Assembly (NCBI RefSeq): GCF_024171995.1
Contig: NZ_JAMTCT010000005.1
Coordinates: forward strand, 124,001 to 188,000
DNA: 64,000 nt
Source of the DNA: Promicromonospora umidemergens
GTDB taxonomy: Bacteria > Actinomycetota > Actinomycetes > Actinomycetales > Cellulomonadaceae
Direction of reading: 5' to 3'
Below the pieces are notes generated by a model. That model was not told where the DNA came from, made no database searches, and was given only the letters and a program-made list of their open reading frames with translations. Below are positions 1 through 8,309 of the stretch, piece after piece. The translations under genes and the position numbers were made by a program. Each line of letters starts with the position of its first letter. Position 1 is the first letter of the stretch.

Positions 1-188
1 CCAACCCGGGCATCTCCTCGGCCGCGCAGGTCACGTCGATCCCCACGCTCATGGCTTTCCGTGACGGCGTGCTGGTCTTCCGCCAGGCAGGCGCACTGCC
101 CGCCAAGGGCCTCGCCGAGGTCGTCGAGGCCGTGCGCGGTCTCGACATGGAGGTCGTGAAGAAGGACCTCGCAGCGCAGCAGAACTGA
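1..188 (+). CDS. Thioredoxin, C-terminal part (5' end outside window)
   Basis: The frame starting at base 3 is open into the window and ends at TGA 186-188, giving about 61 residues. The text SIPTLMAFRDGVLVF is the classic thioredoxin segment around the cis-proline that packs against the redox active site. It is followed by the usual glycine turn and a C-terminal helix ending in AAQQN. The CxxC active site would lie upstream of the window. The expected role is a cytosolic disulfide reductase. Which paralogue (trxA or another) cannot be decided from this fragment. A strong hairpin follows at 250-291. Confidence 0.85.
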   Translation, partial: NPGISSAAQVTSIPTLMAFRDGVLVFRQAGALPAKGLAEVVEAVRGLDMEVVKKDLAAQQN

Positions 189-249
189 CGCAGTCCGGGC
201 CGGCACTGTCCCCGCTGACGCTGTCCCTGCAGGCACTGTCCCTGAGCGG

Positions 250-291
250 GCCGCGGCGGCTCATCCGGTTCATGGGGTGAGCCGCCGCGGC
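250..291. terminator. Hairpin between thioredoxin and the convergent membrane-protein gene
   Basis: A perfect 14-bp inverted repeat (250-263 with 278-291) encloses a 14-nt loop. It lies between the thioredoxin stop and the 3' end of the convergent gene at 351. It has no long T-run, as is common for high-GC actinobacterial terminators, and could serve both directions. Just upstream the phrase CACTGTCCC recurs in short direct copies (about 205-245). Confidence 0.6.
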
Positions 292-350
292 GTCGTCCGC
301 CCGAGTGAGGCACGCACCGCTGGGGCCGTGGGGCTGCACGGCGGAACCGC

Positions 351-1361
351 CTACCGTCGGATCGGGCGGAGCTCCGCCAGGAGGACTGCTCCCGCGACCG
401 CTGTCGCCGTACCGGCGACGACCTGGACGAGGTCCACGAAGGGAACCACACCCGCCGTCGGCACGGACGCGGCGGGCCCTGCGAGCCTCGTGAGGAGCAG
501 CACCAGCGAGTACGCCCCGCTCGACAGCGTGGCCCCGCCGCCGACCCAGGCGAGCACGACCGGCACCCAGGCGCGTTCTCGACCGGGTCGCCGCCGGACC
601 AGCATGAGAAGACCCATGACCGCCCCGATCGCGAAGAGCGCCGACGTCGCATCGGCGAGCCGTTCGACCGCTCCGCGGCTCTCGACCAGCTGCGGTGTGA
701 GCCCCCAGGTCGCGCCGAGACTCCAGAGCAGGCGCGATGCCGACACCACGGTGAGCAGAGCGACGATCCCCCAGGTGACTGGCAGGAGAGCCGGTCGAGA
801 CGGGCCGCTCGGACGGTCCGAGAGGCGTCCGGTGAGCTCGCGTCCCCAACGAGCGCGCGCATAGAGGACGAACGAGATGGTGATCCCGACTGCCTGCGCG
901 CCGAAACCGAGATACACCAAGGGGCCGACCCACGGCGCGAGCGACCCGTCGCCCACGGACGATGGCTCCGTCGTGACGAATACCGCGACCACGGGCCCCG
1001 TGATGAGGAACGGTGCCAGCAGCCCCATCCCGATCCAGGTCGGAACGAGTACCAGCCATGCCGGTGCACGCAGACCCCAGCTGTGGGTGAAGGCGAGGAT
1101 GATCGCGACCGCGAACAGCTCCATCGCCACCGTCACGAGGTTGCCGCCCTGAACCACCGCGGCGTCCAAGGGGGAGGTCTCGGCGATACCCACCGTCGAG
1201 CCGGAGATCCACATCAGCTTGAGGACCAGGTAGGGCAGGACCGCCGCTACGGCGAGATACCCGACGACGAATCTGGCTCGGCCGTCGCGTCGTGCTGTCG
1301 ACGGTGAGCCCGCCCCACCACGGGGCGCCGTTGTGGAGGACGTCTTGGTTGGAGTGCTCAT
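351..1361 (-). CDS. Multi-pass membrane protein of unknown function
   Basis: The product is 336 aa. After a hydrophilic N-terminus of about 30 residues there are roughly seven to eight hydrophobic segments, for example YLAVAAVLPYLVLKLMW, MELFAVAIILAF and WLVLVPTWIGMGLLAPFLI, separated by short Arg-rich loops. The first segment keeps LKLMWxxGxTVG. I do not recognise a family with confidence. I chose ATG 1361 over an in-frame ATG 30 bases upstream because GGAGG lies eight bases before it on the coding strand. The gene stands alone, converging on thioredoxin. Confidence 0.7.
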   Translation of the reverse strand: MSTPTKTSSTTAPRGGAGSPSTARRDGRARFVVGYLAVAAVLPYLVLKLMWISGSTVGIAETSPLDAAVVQGGNLVTVAMELFAVAIILAFTHSWGLRAPAWLVLVPTWIGMGLLAPFLITGPVVAVFVTTEPSSVGDGSLAPWVGPLVYLGFGAQAVGITISFVLYARARWGRELTGRLSDRPSGPSRPALLPVTWGIVALLTVVSASRLLWSLGATWGLTPQLVESRGAVERLADATSALFAIGAVMGLLMLVRRRPGRERAWVPVVLAWVGGGATLSSGAYSLVLLLTRLAGPAASVPTAGVVPFVDLVQVVAGTATAVAGAVLLAELRPIRR

Positions 1362-1506
1362 CTCTTGAGCCTCCACGTCCACCGTCGCCACTGCCTCACC
1401 CTCGCGGGTGAACCGGCCTGCCCCGTGCGGGTGAGCGTCACCCCGATCGGAAGCCGTCGATCCGCCGTGGCGGTGCCGTGTTCCGGCCGTGCCTGAATCT
1501 ATGAGG

Positions 1507-1588
1507 TGCGCGAGGCGGGACTCGAACCCGCACGTCCGAAGACACCAGGACCTAAACCTGGCGCGGCTGCCAATTACGCCACTCGCGC
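1507..1588 (-). tRNA. tRNA-Leu(TAG)
   Basis: An 82-nt class II tRNA. The acceptor stem GCGCGAG (1588-1582) pairs with CTCGCGC (1514-1508). The T-arm is GCGGG-ACTCGAA-CCCGC read on the plus strand at 1515-1531. A long variable arm is present. The anticodon loop TTTAGGT gives anticodon TAG, reading CUA. CCA is not encoded. Confidence 0.95.
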
Positions 1589-1619
1589 GCGGCGGTCAGT
1601 CTACGGGTTTGCGGGCAGG

Positions 1620-2831
1620 TCAGCGGAATGCGGCGAGCCCCGTGATGTGCCGGCCCAGCACCAGCGTGTGCACCTCGTCCGTGCCCTCGTAGGTGCGCAC
1701 GGACTCCAGGTTGTTCGCGTGCCGCATGGGCGAGTGGTCCAGCGTGACGCCGTTGCCGCCCAGTACGGTGCGAGCTTCCCGGCAGACCTCGATGGCGATG
1801 CGCGCGTTGTTCAGCTTGCCCGCAGAGATCATGTGCCCCTCCAGGCGCCCGGCGTCCTTGAGGCGGCCGAGGCGCAGCGCCATGAGCTGTGCCTTGGTGA
1901 TCTCCAGCGCCATGTCGACGAGCTTGGCCTGCGTGAGCTGGAAGCCCGCGATCGGCGTGCCGAACTGCTCGCGCCCCTTGGCATAGGCCAGTGCTGACTC
2001 GAACGCGTCGCGCGCGGCGCCGACGGTGCCCCACACGATGCCGTACCGGGCCTCGTCCAGGCAGGTGAACGGGCCCGCCAGGCCGGGGTGCTCCGGCAGG
2101 AGGGCGTCGGCGGGCACGCGGACGCCGTCGAGCGTGAGGTCGCACTGCACGGACGCGCGCATCGACAGCTTCGGCTCGATCGGGACGGCCGTGAACCCCT
2201 GCGCCGACGTCGGCACGATGAACCCGCGCACCCGGTCGCGCACGCCGCCGCCGTCGGACGGCTCGGCGACCTTGGCCCAGATGATCGCGAGGTCCGCGAA
2301 CGAGGCCATGCCGATCCACCGCTTGGCGCCGTCCAGGACCCACTCGCCGCCGGTGTCGCCGCCTTCGCTGCCCGGCTCGAACCGGGCCCGCGTGGTCATG
2401 CTCGCCGGGTCGGAGCCCGCGCCCGGCTCCGTGAGCCCGAAGCAGCCGACCAGCTCGCCCGTCGCCATGCGGGGGAGCCAGTGCTGCTTCTGGGCCTCGG
2501 AGCCGTGCTTGTGGATCGCCGTCATCGCGAGGGAGCCCTGCACCGACACGAAGGTGCGGATGCCTGAGTCGCCCGCCTCCAGCTCCTGCGCCGCCAGCCC
2601 GTACTCGACGGCGGACCGGCCGGCGCAGCCGTACCCGTCCAGGTGCATGCCGAGCAGGCCCAGCTCACCGAGCTCCGGGACCAGCTCCTGCGGGAAGTGG
2701 GCATCGGCGAACCAGCGGGCGATGTTCGGCCGGACACGGCGGTCCACGAGCTCGCGCACCCGGTCACGCGTGGCCAGCTCGGCGTCGCTCAGCTCCGCGT
2801 CGAGGTCGAGCAGGTCGGCGGGGGAACCCAT
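1620..2831 (-). CDS. Acyl-CoA dehydrogenase, glutaryl-CoA dehydrogenase-like
   Basis: This 403-aa product has the full acyl-CoA dehydrogenase fold. An N-terminal helical domain is followed by the flavin-binding beta domain (CFGLTEPGAGSDP, then WVLDGAKRWIGMASFADL) and a C-terminal helical domain. RYGIVWGTVGAA, LGGNGVTLDHS and the C-terminal TYEGTDEVH, whose Glu is the expected catalytic base, resemble the glutaryl-CoA dehydrogenase branch more than general fatty-acid enzymes. It would be a cytosolic FAD enzyme passing electrons to ETF. Substrate is inferred only by resemblance. It lies 30 bases downstream of bcp on the same strand and is probably cotranscribed. Confidence 0.85.
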   Translation of the reverse strand: MGSPADLLDLDAELSDAELATRDRVRELVDRRVRPNIARWFADAHFPQELVPELGELGLLGMHLDGYGCAGRSAVEYGLAAQELEAGDSGIRTFVSVQGSLAMTAIHKHGSEAQKQHWLPRMATGELVGCFGLTEPGAGSDPASMTTRARFEPGSEGGDTGGEWVLDGAKRWIGMASFADLAIIWAKVAEPSDGGGVRDRVRGFIVPTSAQGFTAVPIEPKLSMRASVQCDLTLDGVRVPADALLPEHPGLAGPFTCLDEARYGIVWGTVGAARDAFESALAYAKGREQFGTPIAGFQLTQAKLVDMALEITKAQLMALRLGRLKDAGRLEGHMISAGKLNNARIAIEVCREARTVLGGNGVTLDHSPMRHANNLESVRTYEGTDEVHTLVLGRHITGLAAFR

Positions 2832-2861
2832 CAGCTGTGCCTTTCTTGACCGAGTCGGAGG

Positions 2862-3341
2862 TCAGTCGAGCCCGAGGACCTTGCGGATGCGGGCCACGTG
2901 ACCGGTCGCCTTGACGTTGTAGAAGGACTCGGCCACCGTCAGGTCCGGGTTCACCACGAACGTCGAGCGGATGACGCCCACGTACGTCTTGCCGTAGTTC
3001 TGCTTCTCGCCCCAGGCGCCGTACGCCTCCAGCGTCGTGTGGTCCTCGTCGGACGCGAGCGGGAAGGTCAGCGCCTCGGCGTCGGCGAACTTCGCCAGCT
3101 TCGTCACCTTGTCGGGCGAGATGCCGACGACGGCGTAGCCGGCGCCCTGCAGGGACGCCTCGGAGTCGCGGAAGTCGCAGGCCTCCTTGGTGCAGCCCGG
3201 CGTCGCGGCGGCCGGGTAGAAGTACACGATGACGCCCTTGTCGGCGCTGCTCGCCAGGTCGGCGAGGCGGACGGTGGCACCGTCGGCGGTGGGCAGGTTG
3301 AAGTCGGGAGCCTTGTCCCCGGATTCGAGACGAGTGGTCAT
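2862..3341 (-). CDS. bcp: Thiol peroxidase, Bcp/PrxQ-type peroxiredoxin
   Basis: The 159-aa protein carries the peroxiredoxin active-site motif PAAATPGCTKEACDF. The peroxidatic Cys is C50 and the likely resolving Cys is C55, the spacing typical of atypical 2-Cys PrxQ/Bcp enzymes. It reduces hydroperoxides in the cytosol using thioredoxin. The start ATG 3341 has no Shine-Dalgarno site. Instead a TACCGT box (3354-3349) ends seven bases before it, so the mRNA is probably leaderless. The acyl-CoA dehydrogenase gene follows by 30 bases. Upstream lies a run of 22-bp direct repeats shared with the divergent GroES-like gene. Confidence 0.92.
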   Translation of the reverse strand: MTTRLESGDKAPDFNLPTADGATVRLADLASSADKGVIVYFYPAAATPGCTKEACDFRDSEASLQGAGYAVVGISPDKVTKLAKFADAEALTFPLASDEDHTTLEAYGAWGEKQNYGKTYVGVIRSTFVVNPDLTVAESFYNVKATGHVARIRKVLGLD

Positions 3342-3363
3342 GGCCGTAACGGTATCTGCCCGC

Positions 3364-3436
3364 GGGGCTCTCGTGTGCTGCCCCCGGGGCTCTCGTGCGC
3401 TGCCTGCAGGGCTCTCGTGCGCTGCCCGGCGGGCTC
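3364..3436. repeat. Four 22-bp-period direct repeats in the bcp/GroES-like promoter gap
   Basis: The phrase GGGGCTCTCGTGYGCTGCC starts at 3364, 3386 and 3408, with a partial fourth copy (GGGCTC) at 3431. The spacing is 22 bp, close to two helical turns. The repeats sit between two divergent starts at 3341 and 3475. They may be operator sites or simply tandem duplication; nothing in the sequence decides. Confidence 0.75.
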
Positions 3437-3474
3437 AGGTAATCCGGCCCGCCGAGTCGCGTAGCGTTGGTTCC

Positions 3475-3828
3475 GTGAGTACTCCTGCTGTTCCTGATTC
3501 CGCGACCAAGCCTGGCACCCTGCCGATCCGCATGCTGCACGATCGGCTCCTGGTCGAGCCCGAGACGGACTCGGCGGAGCGGCAGTCGACGGCCGGCCTG
3601 GTGATCCCGGCGACCGCCGTCGGGCCCAAGCGGCTCGCGTGGGCGACCGTCGTGGCCAAGGGTGAGCACGTGCGCCAGGTCGACGTCGGGGACCGCGTCC
3701 TCTACGACCCCGAGGAGCGCGCCGAGGTGGACCTGGCAGGCCGCGACTACGTGCTCCTGCGCGAGCGTGACGTGCACGGCGTCGCAGAACGGGACGAGGC
3801 CGACGGCTCGACCGGCCTGTACCTGTAG
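3475..3828 (+). CDS. GroES-like (Cpn10-fold) protein
   Basis: The 117-aa protein contains the Cpn10 pattern LPIRMLHDRLLVEPE, then STAGLVIP (mobile-loop position), then VDVGDRVLYDPEERAEVDLAGRDYVLLRERDV. It is longer than housekeeping GroES (about 97 aa), with an N-terminal extension rich in Ser, Thr and Pro and a short C-terminal tail. No GroEL gene is nearby, so this is probably a second GroES-family protein and not the housekeeping one. I chose GTG 3475 because TAGCGT (3462-3467) lies seven bases before it, implying a leaderless transcript; longer upstream reading gives no plausible protein. Confidence 0.8.
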   Translation: MSTPAVPDSATKPGTLPIRMLHDRLLVEPETDSAERQSTAGLVIPATAVGPKRLAWATVVAKGEHVRQVDVGDRVLYDPEERAEVDLAGRDYVLLRERDVHGVAERDEADGSTGLYL

Positions 3829-3930
3829 ATCGGGCCCTGGCCGGTCGGGCTGTCGCGCAGTTCACAGGCCCGGCCTGCCCGTCCGGTTACCGGTGACGTT
3901 GCTGGTCCTGGTAGTGTTTCACTCCGTTGC

Positions 3931-4006
<76 letters not shown>

Positions 4007-4016
4007 GCACGGCGGT

Positions 4017-4044
4017 CCAGAGGCCCCCTCTCGGGGGTTTCTGG
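4017..4044 (+). terminator. Hairpin between the two tRNA-Lys genes
   Basis: CCAGAGGCCCCC (4017-4028), loop TCTC, then GGGGGTTTCTGG (4033-4044) gives a 12-bp stem with two G-T pairs. It begins eleven bases after tRNA copy 1. It could be a terminator or a processing signal. A TAATCT box at 4097-4102 before copy 2 suggests that copy 2 has its own promoter. Confidence 0.65.
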
Positions 4045-4113
4045 GACGGCTGCCGTGAGGCGGAGGTATTGGTGCGCCAGAGGGTCCAAGCCCTGGTAAT
4101 CTTTCCGTCGCAG

Positions 4114-4186
<73 letters not shown>

Positions 4187-4190
4187 CAAC

Positions 4191-4230
4191 AACGGCGAAG
4201 GCCCCCACCGCGGTGGGGGCCTTCGCCGTT
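4191..4230 (+). terminator. Perfect 40-bp palindrome after tRNA-Lys copy 2
   Basis: The 40 bases equal their own reverse complement (half-site AACGGCGAAGGCCCCCACCG). They start four bases after the tRNA end. The structure is a hairpin of up to about 18 bp with a minimal loop, ending in TT, and would act as a strong terminator in either direction. Confidence 0.85.
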
Positions 4231-4264
4231 CCCGTGGGGTTGACCGCCGTCGCACACCTCCGGG

Positions 4265-4508
4265 CAACCGCAACTTGCGTGTCCGGGTGGCCGCTGTTCT
4301 GTGTCGAACCGCAATCTGAGCGTCCGGACAACCTCCTGTCGGCGCCGAACCGCAACCCAAACGTCCTGCCGCTGGTCCAACCGAAGGCTGCGGGTCAGTA
4401 CGGGGCTCGATGCACGTCCAGCCTTCGGTTCGAGGCCGCCAGGACACTCAGCTTGCCGTTCGGCGCACTCGGGGGCCGGGATAGACGCGGGACTTGCGGT
4501 TCGGCGCC
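4265..4508. repeat. Array 1 of a 25-bp repeat family (forward block then inverted block)
   Basis: The non-coding stretch 4231-4760 holds seven diverged copies of a unit approximated by GGCGCCGAACCGCAA followed by a variable CTNCGCGTC-like tail. Forward copies begin near 4265, 4305, 4343 and 4378. Inverted copies end near 4434, 4466 and 4508. Some forward/inverted pairs share private sequence: CCGAAGGCTG at 4381 matches CAGCCTTCGG at 4420, and CTGAGCGTCC at 4316 matches GGACACTCAG at 4442. Array 2 lies at 40639-40968. I see no coding signal here. Confidence 0.75.
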
Positions 4509-4536
4509 GACACCCAAACACCGACACGGAGAGCAC

Positions 4537-4575
4537 GCCACCAGAGCCACCAGAGCCACCAGAGCCACCAGAGCC
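4537..4575. repeat. 9-bp tandem repeat, about four copies
   Basis: CCAGAGCCA is repeated about four times in tandem just after repeat array 1. Its translation in either direction gives only low-complexity Ser-His-Gln or Gly-Gly-Ser runs, so it is not read as a gene. The rest of 4576-4760 holds nothing recognisable except the ribosome binding site of the next gene (GGGAGGA near 4750). Confidence 0.8.
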
Positions 4576-4760
4576 GATCCTCCCCGCTCGCCCGGACTTC
4601 ACCCGCTCCGGCCAGTCCCCTGACCTGGCCATTCATCCAGGTACCGCACAGTTTGTCCGCAGGTTGCCAGATGCTTCTGTTCCGTTCATCAGCCCAGGTC
4701 AGGTTGACCCCCGGGCGTGTCCAGAGCCGCCCACCTTGACGGAACACAGGGAGGACGGCC

Positions 4761-7700
4761 ATGCGGCCAGTCATCAGGAAACAGCGAGGTCGGCAGCAGG
4801 CCGGTCTCGTCGCAGCGGTCACGGCGGCCACGCTCGTCATGACGGGGTGGGTCGCGACGTCGTCGTCCGCCGCTCCCGGGAACGAGGACGCACCGGCCGA
4901 GGCCACGAGCAGCACGACGGCGAAGGCCCCGCACCAGCCGGAGGACCCTGCCTCGGGCGGCCCGATCCTCACGCCGGAGGACGGCGCGTTCCTCGAGGGG
5001 ACCGCCGCGGTCGCGGCCGTGCCGGTCGCCCCGGGCGACGACGTCGAGAGCCTCACCGTCGACGGCACCGACGTGCCTGGCGCCACCGAGACGCTCGGCA
5101 CCGCGGTCCTCGGCTACGACGTCGGCAGCAACTCCACCGAGGCGCGCTACCAGAACTACGTGTCGGTCAACGGTTCGGAGCCGATCCACCTGCCCGACGC
5201 CGCCGGCGAGCGCGTCGAGCTGGAGATCCCCAACGAGTACCTCGTGACGGGGGAGAACGTCGTCGAGGTGGTCGCGGGGACGTTCACGACGAGCTGCGGC
5301 GCGAACCACGACGACTTCGTGCTGTCCGACTTCACGCTGGAGCCGCTCGGCGAGATGGCCGACGGCGAGGAGAACGAGTACACCTACGCGTTCGGCGACG
5401 GTAGCTGCGGCACCAACACGACGCTGCTGCGCCGTGCCGAGCTGTCGTTCTTCCTGCAGGGCGACCCGCAGGACACGACAGGCCTCAGCGCCGACCTCGA
5501 CACCACGACGCTGGCCAACGGCGAGCACACGATCGAGGCGCGCACCGCGTCGGGCGACGTCACGGCGCACACCGTCCGCGTGAACAACGCGCCGACCGGC
5601 GCGCCGCGCCTCACTCCGGTCGACGGCACCCTCACCAACGGCGCGGTCGTCGTCACGGGCGCCCGTCCGGCGGACGGCGACGGCGGCACGGCCGAGCTCA
5701 CCGTCGACGGCGAGGCTGTCGAGACCACCGACACCCTTGGTTCGGGCGATGCGGCGTTCTCGTTCGACGTCGGCTCGAACTCCGTCGACGGGCGGGCCGC
5801 GAACCTGCTGGTCGTGAACGGGATCGAGACGCCGCTGGGTGGCTCGTACTCCAGCCGCCGCGTGGACGTCACGATCCCCAACGAGTGGCTGCGCCCCGGC
5901 GAGAACACCGTCCAGGTCGTCACGGGGACCTTCGCTGACGACTGCAACCGCGACGACTTCACCATCTCGGACCTCGCGCTGACGCCCGCAGCGGGCACCG
6001 CGTCCGGCGTCGGGCTCGAACCCACCTACAGGATGGGCGACGGCACCTGCGGCTCCAACACCTCGCTGCTGCGGGAGATCACGGCGACCTTCGAGGTCGA
6101 CGCCGCCGCGCGCGGCCTGCGCGCCGACCTCGACACGGCCACGCTGCCCGACGGCGAGCACGAGCTCGCGGCGACCTCAACCACCGGCGAGACCGCCGTC
6201 CGCGCCCTGTTCACGGACAACACCGGCCCGGCGCTCGTGACGGCCACCCCGGCCGACGGCGACCGGCTCACCTCGAGCGTGCCGCTCGCGGTCTCGGTGG
6301 ACGACGCCTCCGGCGTGGTGCAGGGCCCGGACATCACGCTCGACGGCGAGGAGATCACGGTCGGTGACCCGGTCGGGCCCGGCCTCTCCGCCGGCGGCCA
6401 CACCCTGGCGGTCTCCGCGACCGACGGCCTCGGCAACCAGGTGACCCACGAGATCCCGTTCGTCAGCGCGGGCATCCCGGACGTGCCGGCCGACGTCGCA
6501 CCGGCGTCGGGCGCCTCGGACGTGCGCCGGGCGGCGACGCTGAGCGCGAAGGTCGCCGAACCGGACGGCGGGAAGGTCACCACCACCTTCTCCAGCGCCG
6601 AGATCCTCACGCCGACCAGGGCCTGGCAGGGCGAGAGCGACGGCGTGCCGACAGACTTGCGGGTGCCCGGCCAGGAGAAGCTGAGCACCAGGGCGCTGGA
6701 GCCGGGCGACGGCAGGTCCGCGGACTCGCCGACGTCGAGCGACGTGACCTACCAGCGGTTCGACGTGCCGGTCCGCGGCAAGGTCGAGGCGCCGGTGCTG
6801 CGCTGGGAGGGCACCGCCGACCCGGCGCGCCTGGTCAGCCTGCGGGCCTGGAACCCGGACAACGGGGCCTGGGACGTCGTCGCCTCGGCGCGTGGCGCCG
6901 TCGACGGCGCCACGGTGCTCGAGGGCACCGTGACCCGGGACTACGTGGACCGGGGCAAGGTTCACGCCATGGTCACGGGCGAGGACCCCTTCGCGGACGA
7001 CATCGACGCGGGGGACGGCGACCGGTTCGCGAACCCCGACGACTACGACTTCTCGATGGTCCACTACACGGACACGCAGTACCTGTCGGAGGGCGCCGTC
7101 GAGCAGGAGACCGCCGAGGAGCGGGCCGTGTGGGGCAAGGCCTACACGGGCGTCATGGACTGGATCGTCGACAACGCCGAGGAACGCAAGATCGCGTACG
7201 TGGCGCACACCGGCGACATCATCGAGAACAACATCCGGTCGCTCCCGCCGGAGCTCGAGGACCAGGTGGCGGGCGAGTTCGAGTTCGCGTCGGAGGCCCA
7301 GGGCCGGATCGACGCGGCGGGCATCCCGAACGGCGTGGTCGCGGGCAACCACGACAACCAGTCGGGTACCGACCCCGAGCTGTTCGACCAGCACTTCGGG
7401 CCGGGCCGTTACGAGGAGCTCGCCAAGGGCTGGGAGAACGCGACCTACGGCGGTTCCATGGAGCCGGGCTCGAACGAGAACCACTACGACCTGTTCTCGG
7501 CCGGCGGCCTTGACTTCGTGGTGGTGGGTCTGTCCTACGGCGTGACCAGGGACGAGGCCGAGTGGGCAGCGGAGATCTTCGACCGGTACTCCGACCGCAA
7601 CGGCATCCTGCTCACGCACGACTACCTGGAGCCGTCATCGTCGCCCGACGGGCGTGGGGCGAACTTCGGCGGGTCGGACGGGCCGCTGCTGTACAACCTG

Positions 7701-8279
7701 CTCGTCAAGGACAACCCGAACGTGTTCATGGTGCTGGCCGGGCACCGGCACGGCGTGGGCACGAACGTGCGCCCGCCCGTGGTCGGCGACATCGGCGGCG
7801 GCGTGGTCGAGCTGCTCGCGGACTACCAGTTCTACACCGTGTCCGCTGACCAGCTGGGCCTGACGGAGATCGGCGGCTACAAGCCGACCGACCGGCTCCG
7901 GCTGGGTGCGTCGTTCTTCCGCATGCTGCAGTTCGACGTCGACCGCGGCGAGGTGTCCATCGACACCTACTCGCCGCTGCTGGGCGAGTTCGGCGCCACG
8001 GAGTACGACGAGGACCAGCGGTACAACGGGCTCGAGGACAACATGGTGCTGCCGGTCGACCTGACCTCCCGCACCACGACGCTGAGCACCGAGTCCGTGG
8101 TGCTGTACGACCCGGTGCACCAGATCGGCGAGGTCACGGTGAGCTCGGGTGAGGTCGCCTCGGTCCGGTGGGACCGGCTCAAGCCGGGCCGCACCTACGC
8201 CTGGTTCGTCACCGCCCGCACCGCGGGTGGCGGCAGTACGACGGCTCCGCCGGCGTACTTCACCACCGCGCGCCGCTAA
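4761..8279 (+). CDS. Large secreted calcineurin-like phosphoesterase
   Basis: The 1172-aa product begins with a signal peptide (residues 1 to about 38, ending SSSAAPG). Two homologous beta-rich modules follow (about 68-275 and 285-480). Each contains GYDVGSNS or FDVGSNS, an IPNEYL/IPNEWL phrase, a DDF phrase and a paired Cys (SCG...GSCGTNT; DCNRDDF...GTCGSNT), suggesting one disulfide per module. Ig-like segments follow. The metallophosphoesterase domain (about 760-1060) shows YTDTQ, HTGDI, GNHDN, LTHDY and AGHRHG, the metal-binding motifs of this superfamily. A short fibronectin-like tail ends the protein. The start follows GGGAGGA. The exported enzyme probably hydrolyses phosphoesters outside the cell; the substrate is unknown. 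Confidence 0.88.
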   Translation: MRPVIRKQRGRQQAGLVAAVTAATLVMTGWVATSSSAAPGNEDAPAEATSSTTAKAPHQPEDPASGGPILTPEDGAFLEGTAAVAAVPVAPGDDVESLTVDGTDVPGATETLGTAVLGYDVGSNSTEARYQNYVSVNGSEPIHLPDAAGERVELEIPNEYLVTGENVVEVVAGTFTTSCGANHDDFVLSDFTLEPLGEMADGEENEYTYAFGDGSCGTNTTLLRRAELSFFLQGDPQDTTGLSADLDTTTLANGEHTIEARTASGDVTAHTVRVNNAPTGAPRLTPVDGTLTNGAVVVTGARPADGDGGTAELTVDGEAVETTDTLGSGDAAFSFDVGSNSVDGRAANLLVVNGIETPLGGSYSSRRVDVTIPNEWLRPGENTVQVVTGTFADDCNRDDFTISDLALTPAAGTASGVGLEPTYRMGDGTCGSNTSLLREITATFEVDAAARGLRADLDTATLPDGEHELAATSTTGETAVRALFTDNTGPALVTATPADGDRLTSSVPLAVSVDDASGVVQGPDITLDGEEITVGDPVGPGLSAGGHTLAVSATDGLGNQVTHEIPFVSAGIPDVPADVAPASGASDVRRAATLSAKVAEPDGGKVTTTFSSAEILTPTRAWQGESDGVPTDLRVPGQEKLSTRALEPGDGRSADSPTSSDVTYQRFDVPVRGKVEAPVLRWEGTADPARLVSLRAWNPDNGAWDVVASARGAVDGATVLEGTVTRDYVDRGKVHAMVTGEDPFADDIDAGDGDRFANPDDYDFSMVHYTDTQYLSEGAVEQETAEERAVWGKAYTGVMDWIVDNAEERKIAYVAHTGDIIENNIRSLPPELEDQVAGEFEFASEAQGRIDAAGIPNGVVAGNHDNQSGTDPELFDQHFGPGRYEELAKGWENATYGGSMEPGSNENHYDLFSAGGLDFVVVGLSYGVTRDEAEWAAEIFDRYSDRNGILLTHDYLEPSSSPDGRGANFGGSDGPLLYNLLVKDNPNVFMVLAGHRHGVGTNVRPPVVGDIGGGVVELLADYQFYTVSADQLGLTEIGGYKPTDRLRLGASFFRMLQFDVDRGEVSIDTYSPLLGEFGATEYDEDQRYNGLEDNMVLPVDLTSRTTTLSTESVVLYDPVHQIGEVTVSSGEVASVRWDRLKPGRTYAWFVTARTAGGGSTTAPPAYFTTARR

Positions 8280-8309
8280 CGCCCACAACCAACACTGCAT
8301 GGGAGAGAC

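Noticed and set aside
49-1212. Long antisense frames opposite real genes (also, for example, 15572-18000 plus, 24181-26600 minus, 34600-36600 both strands)
   Set aside because: They are Arg/Gly/Ala/Pro-rich, lack domains and follow the third-position GC of the true gene on the other strand, the usual artefact at this GC content.
4265-4508. CRISPR array
   Set aside because: Units are diverged, spacers are irregular in length, and orientation flips midway. There are no cas genes in the window. The same holds for 40639-40968.
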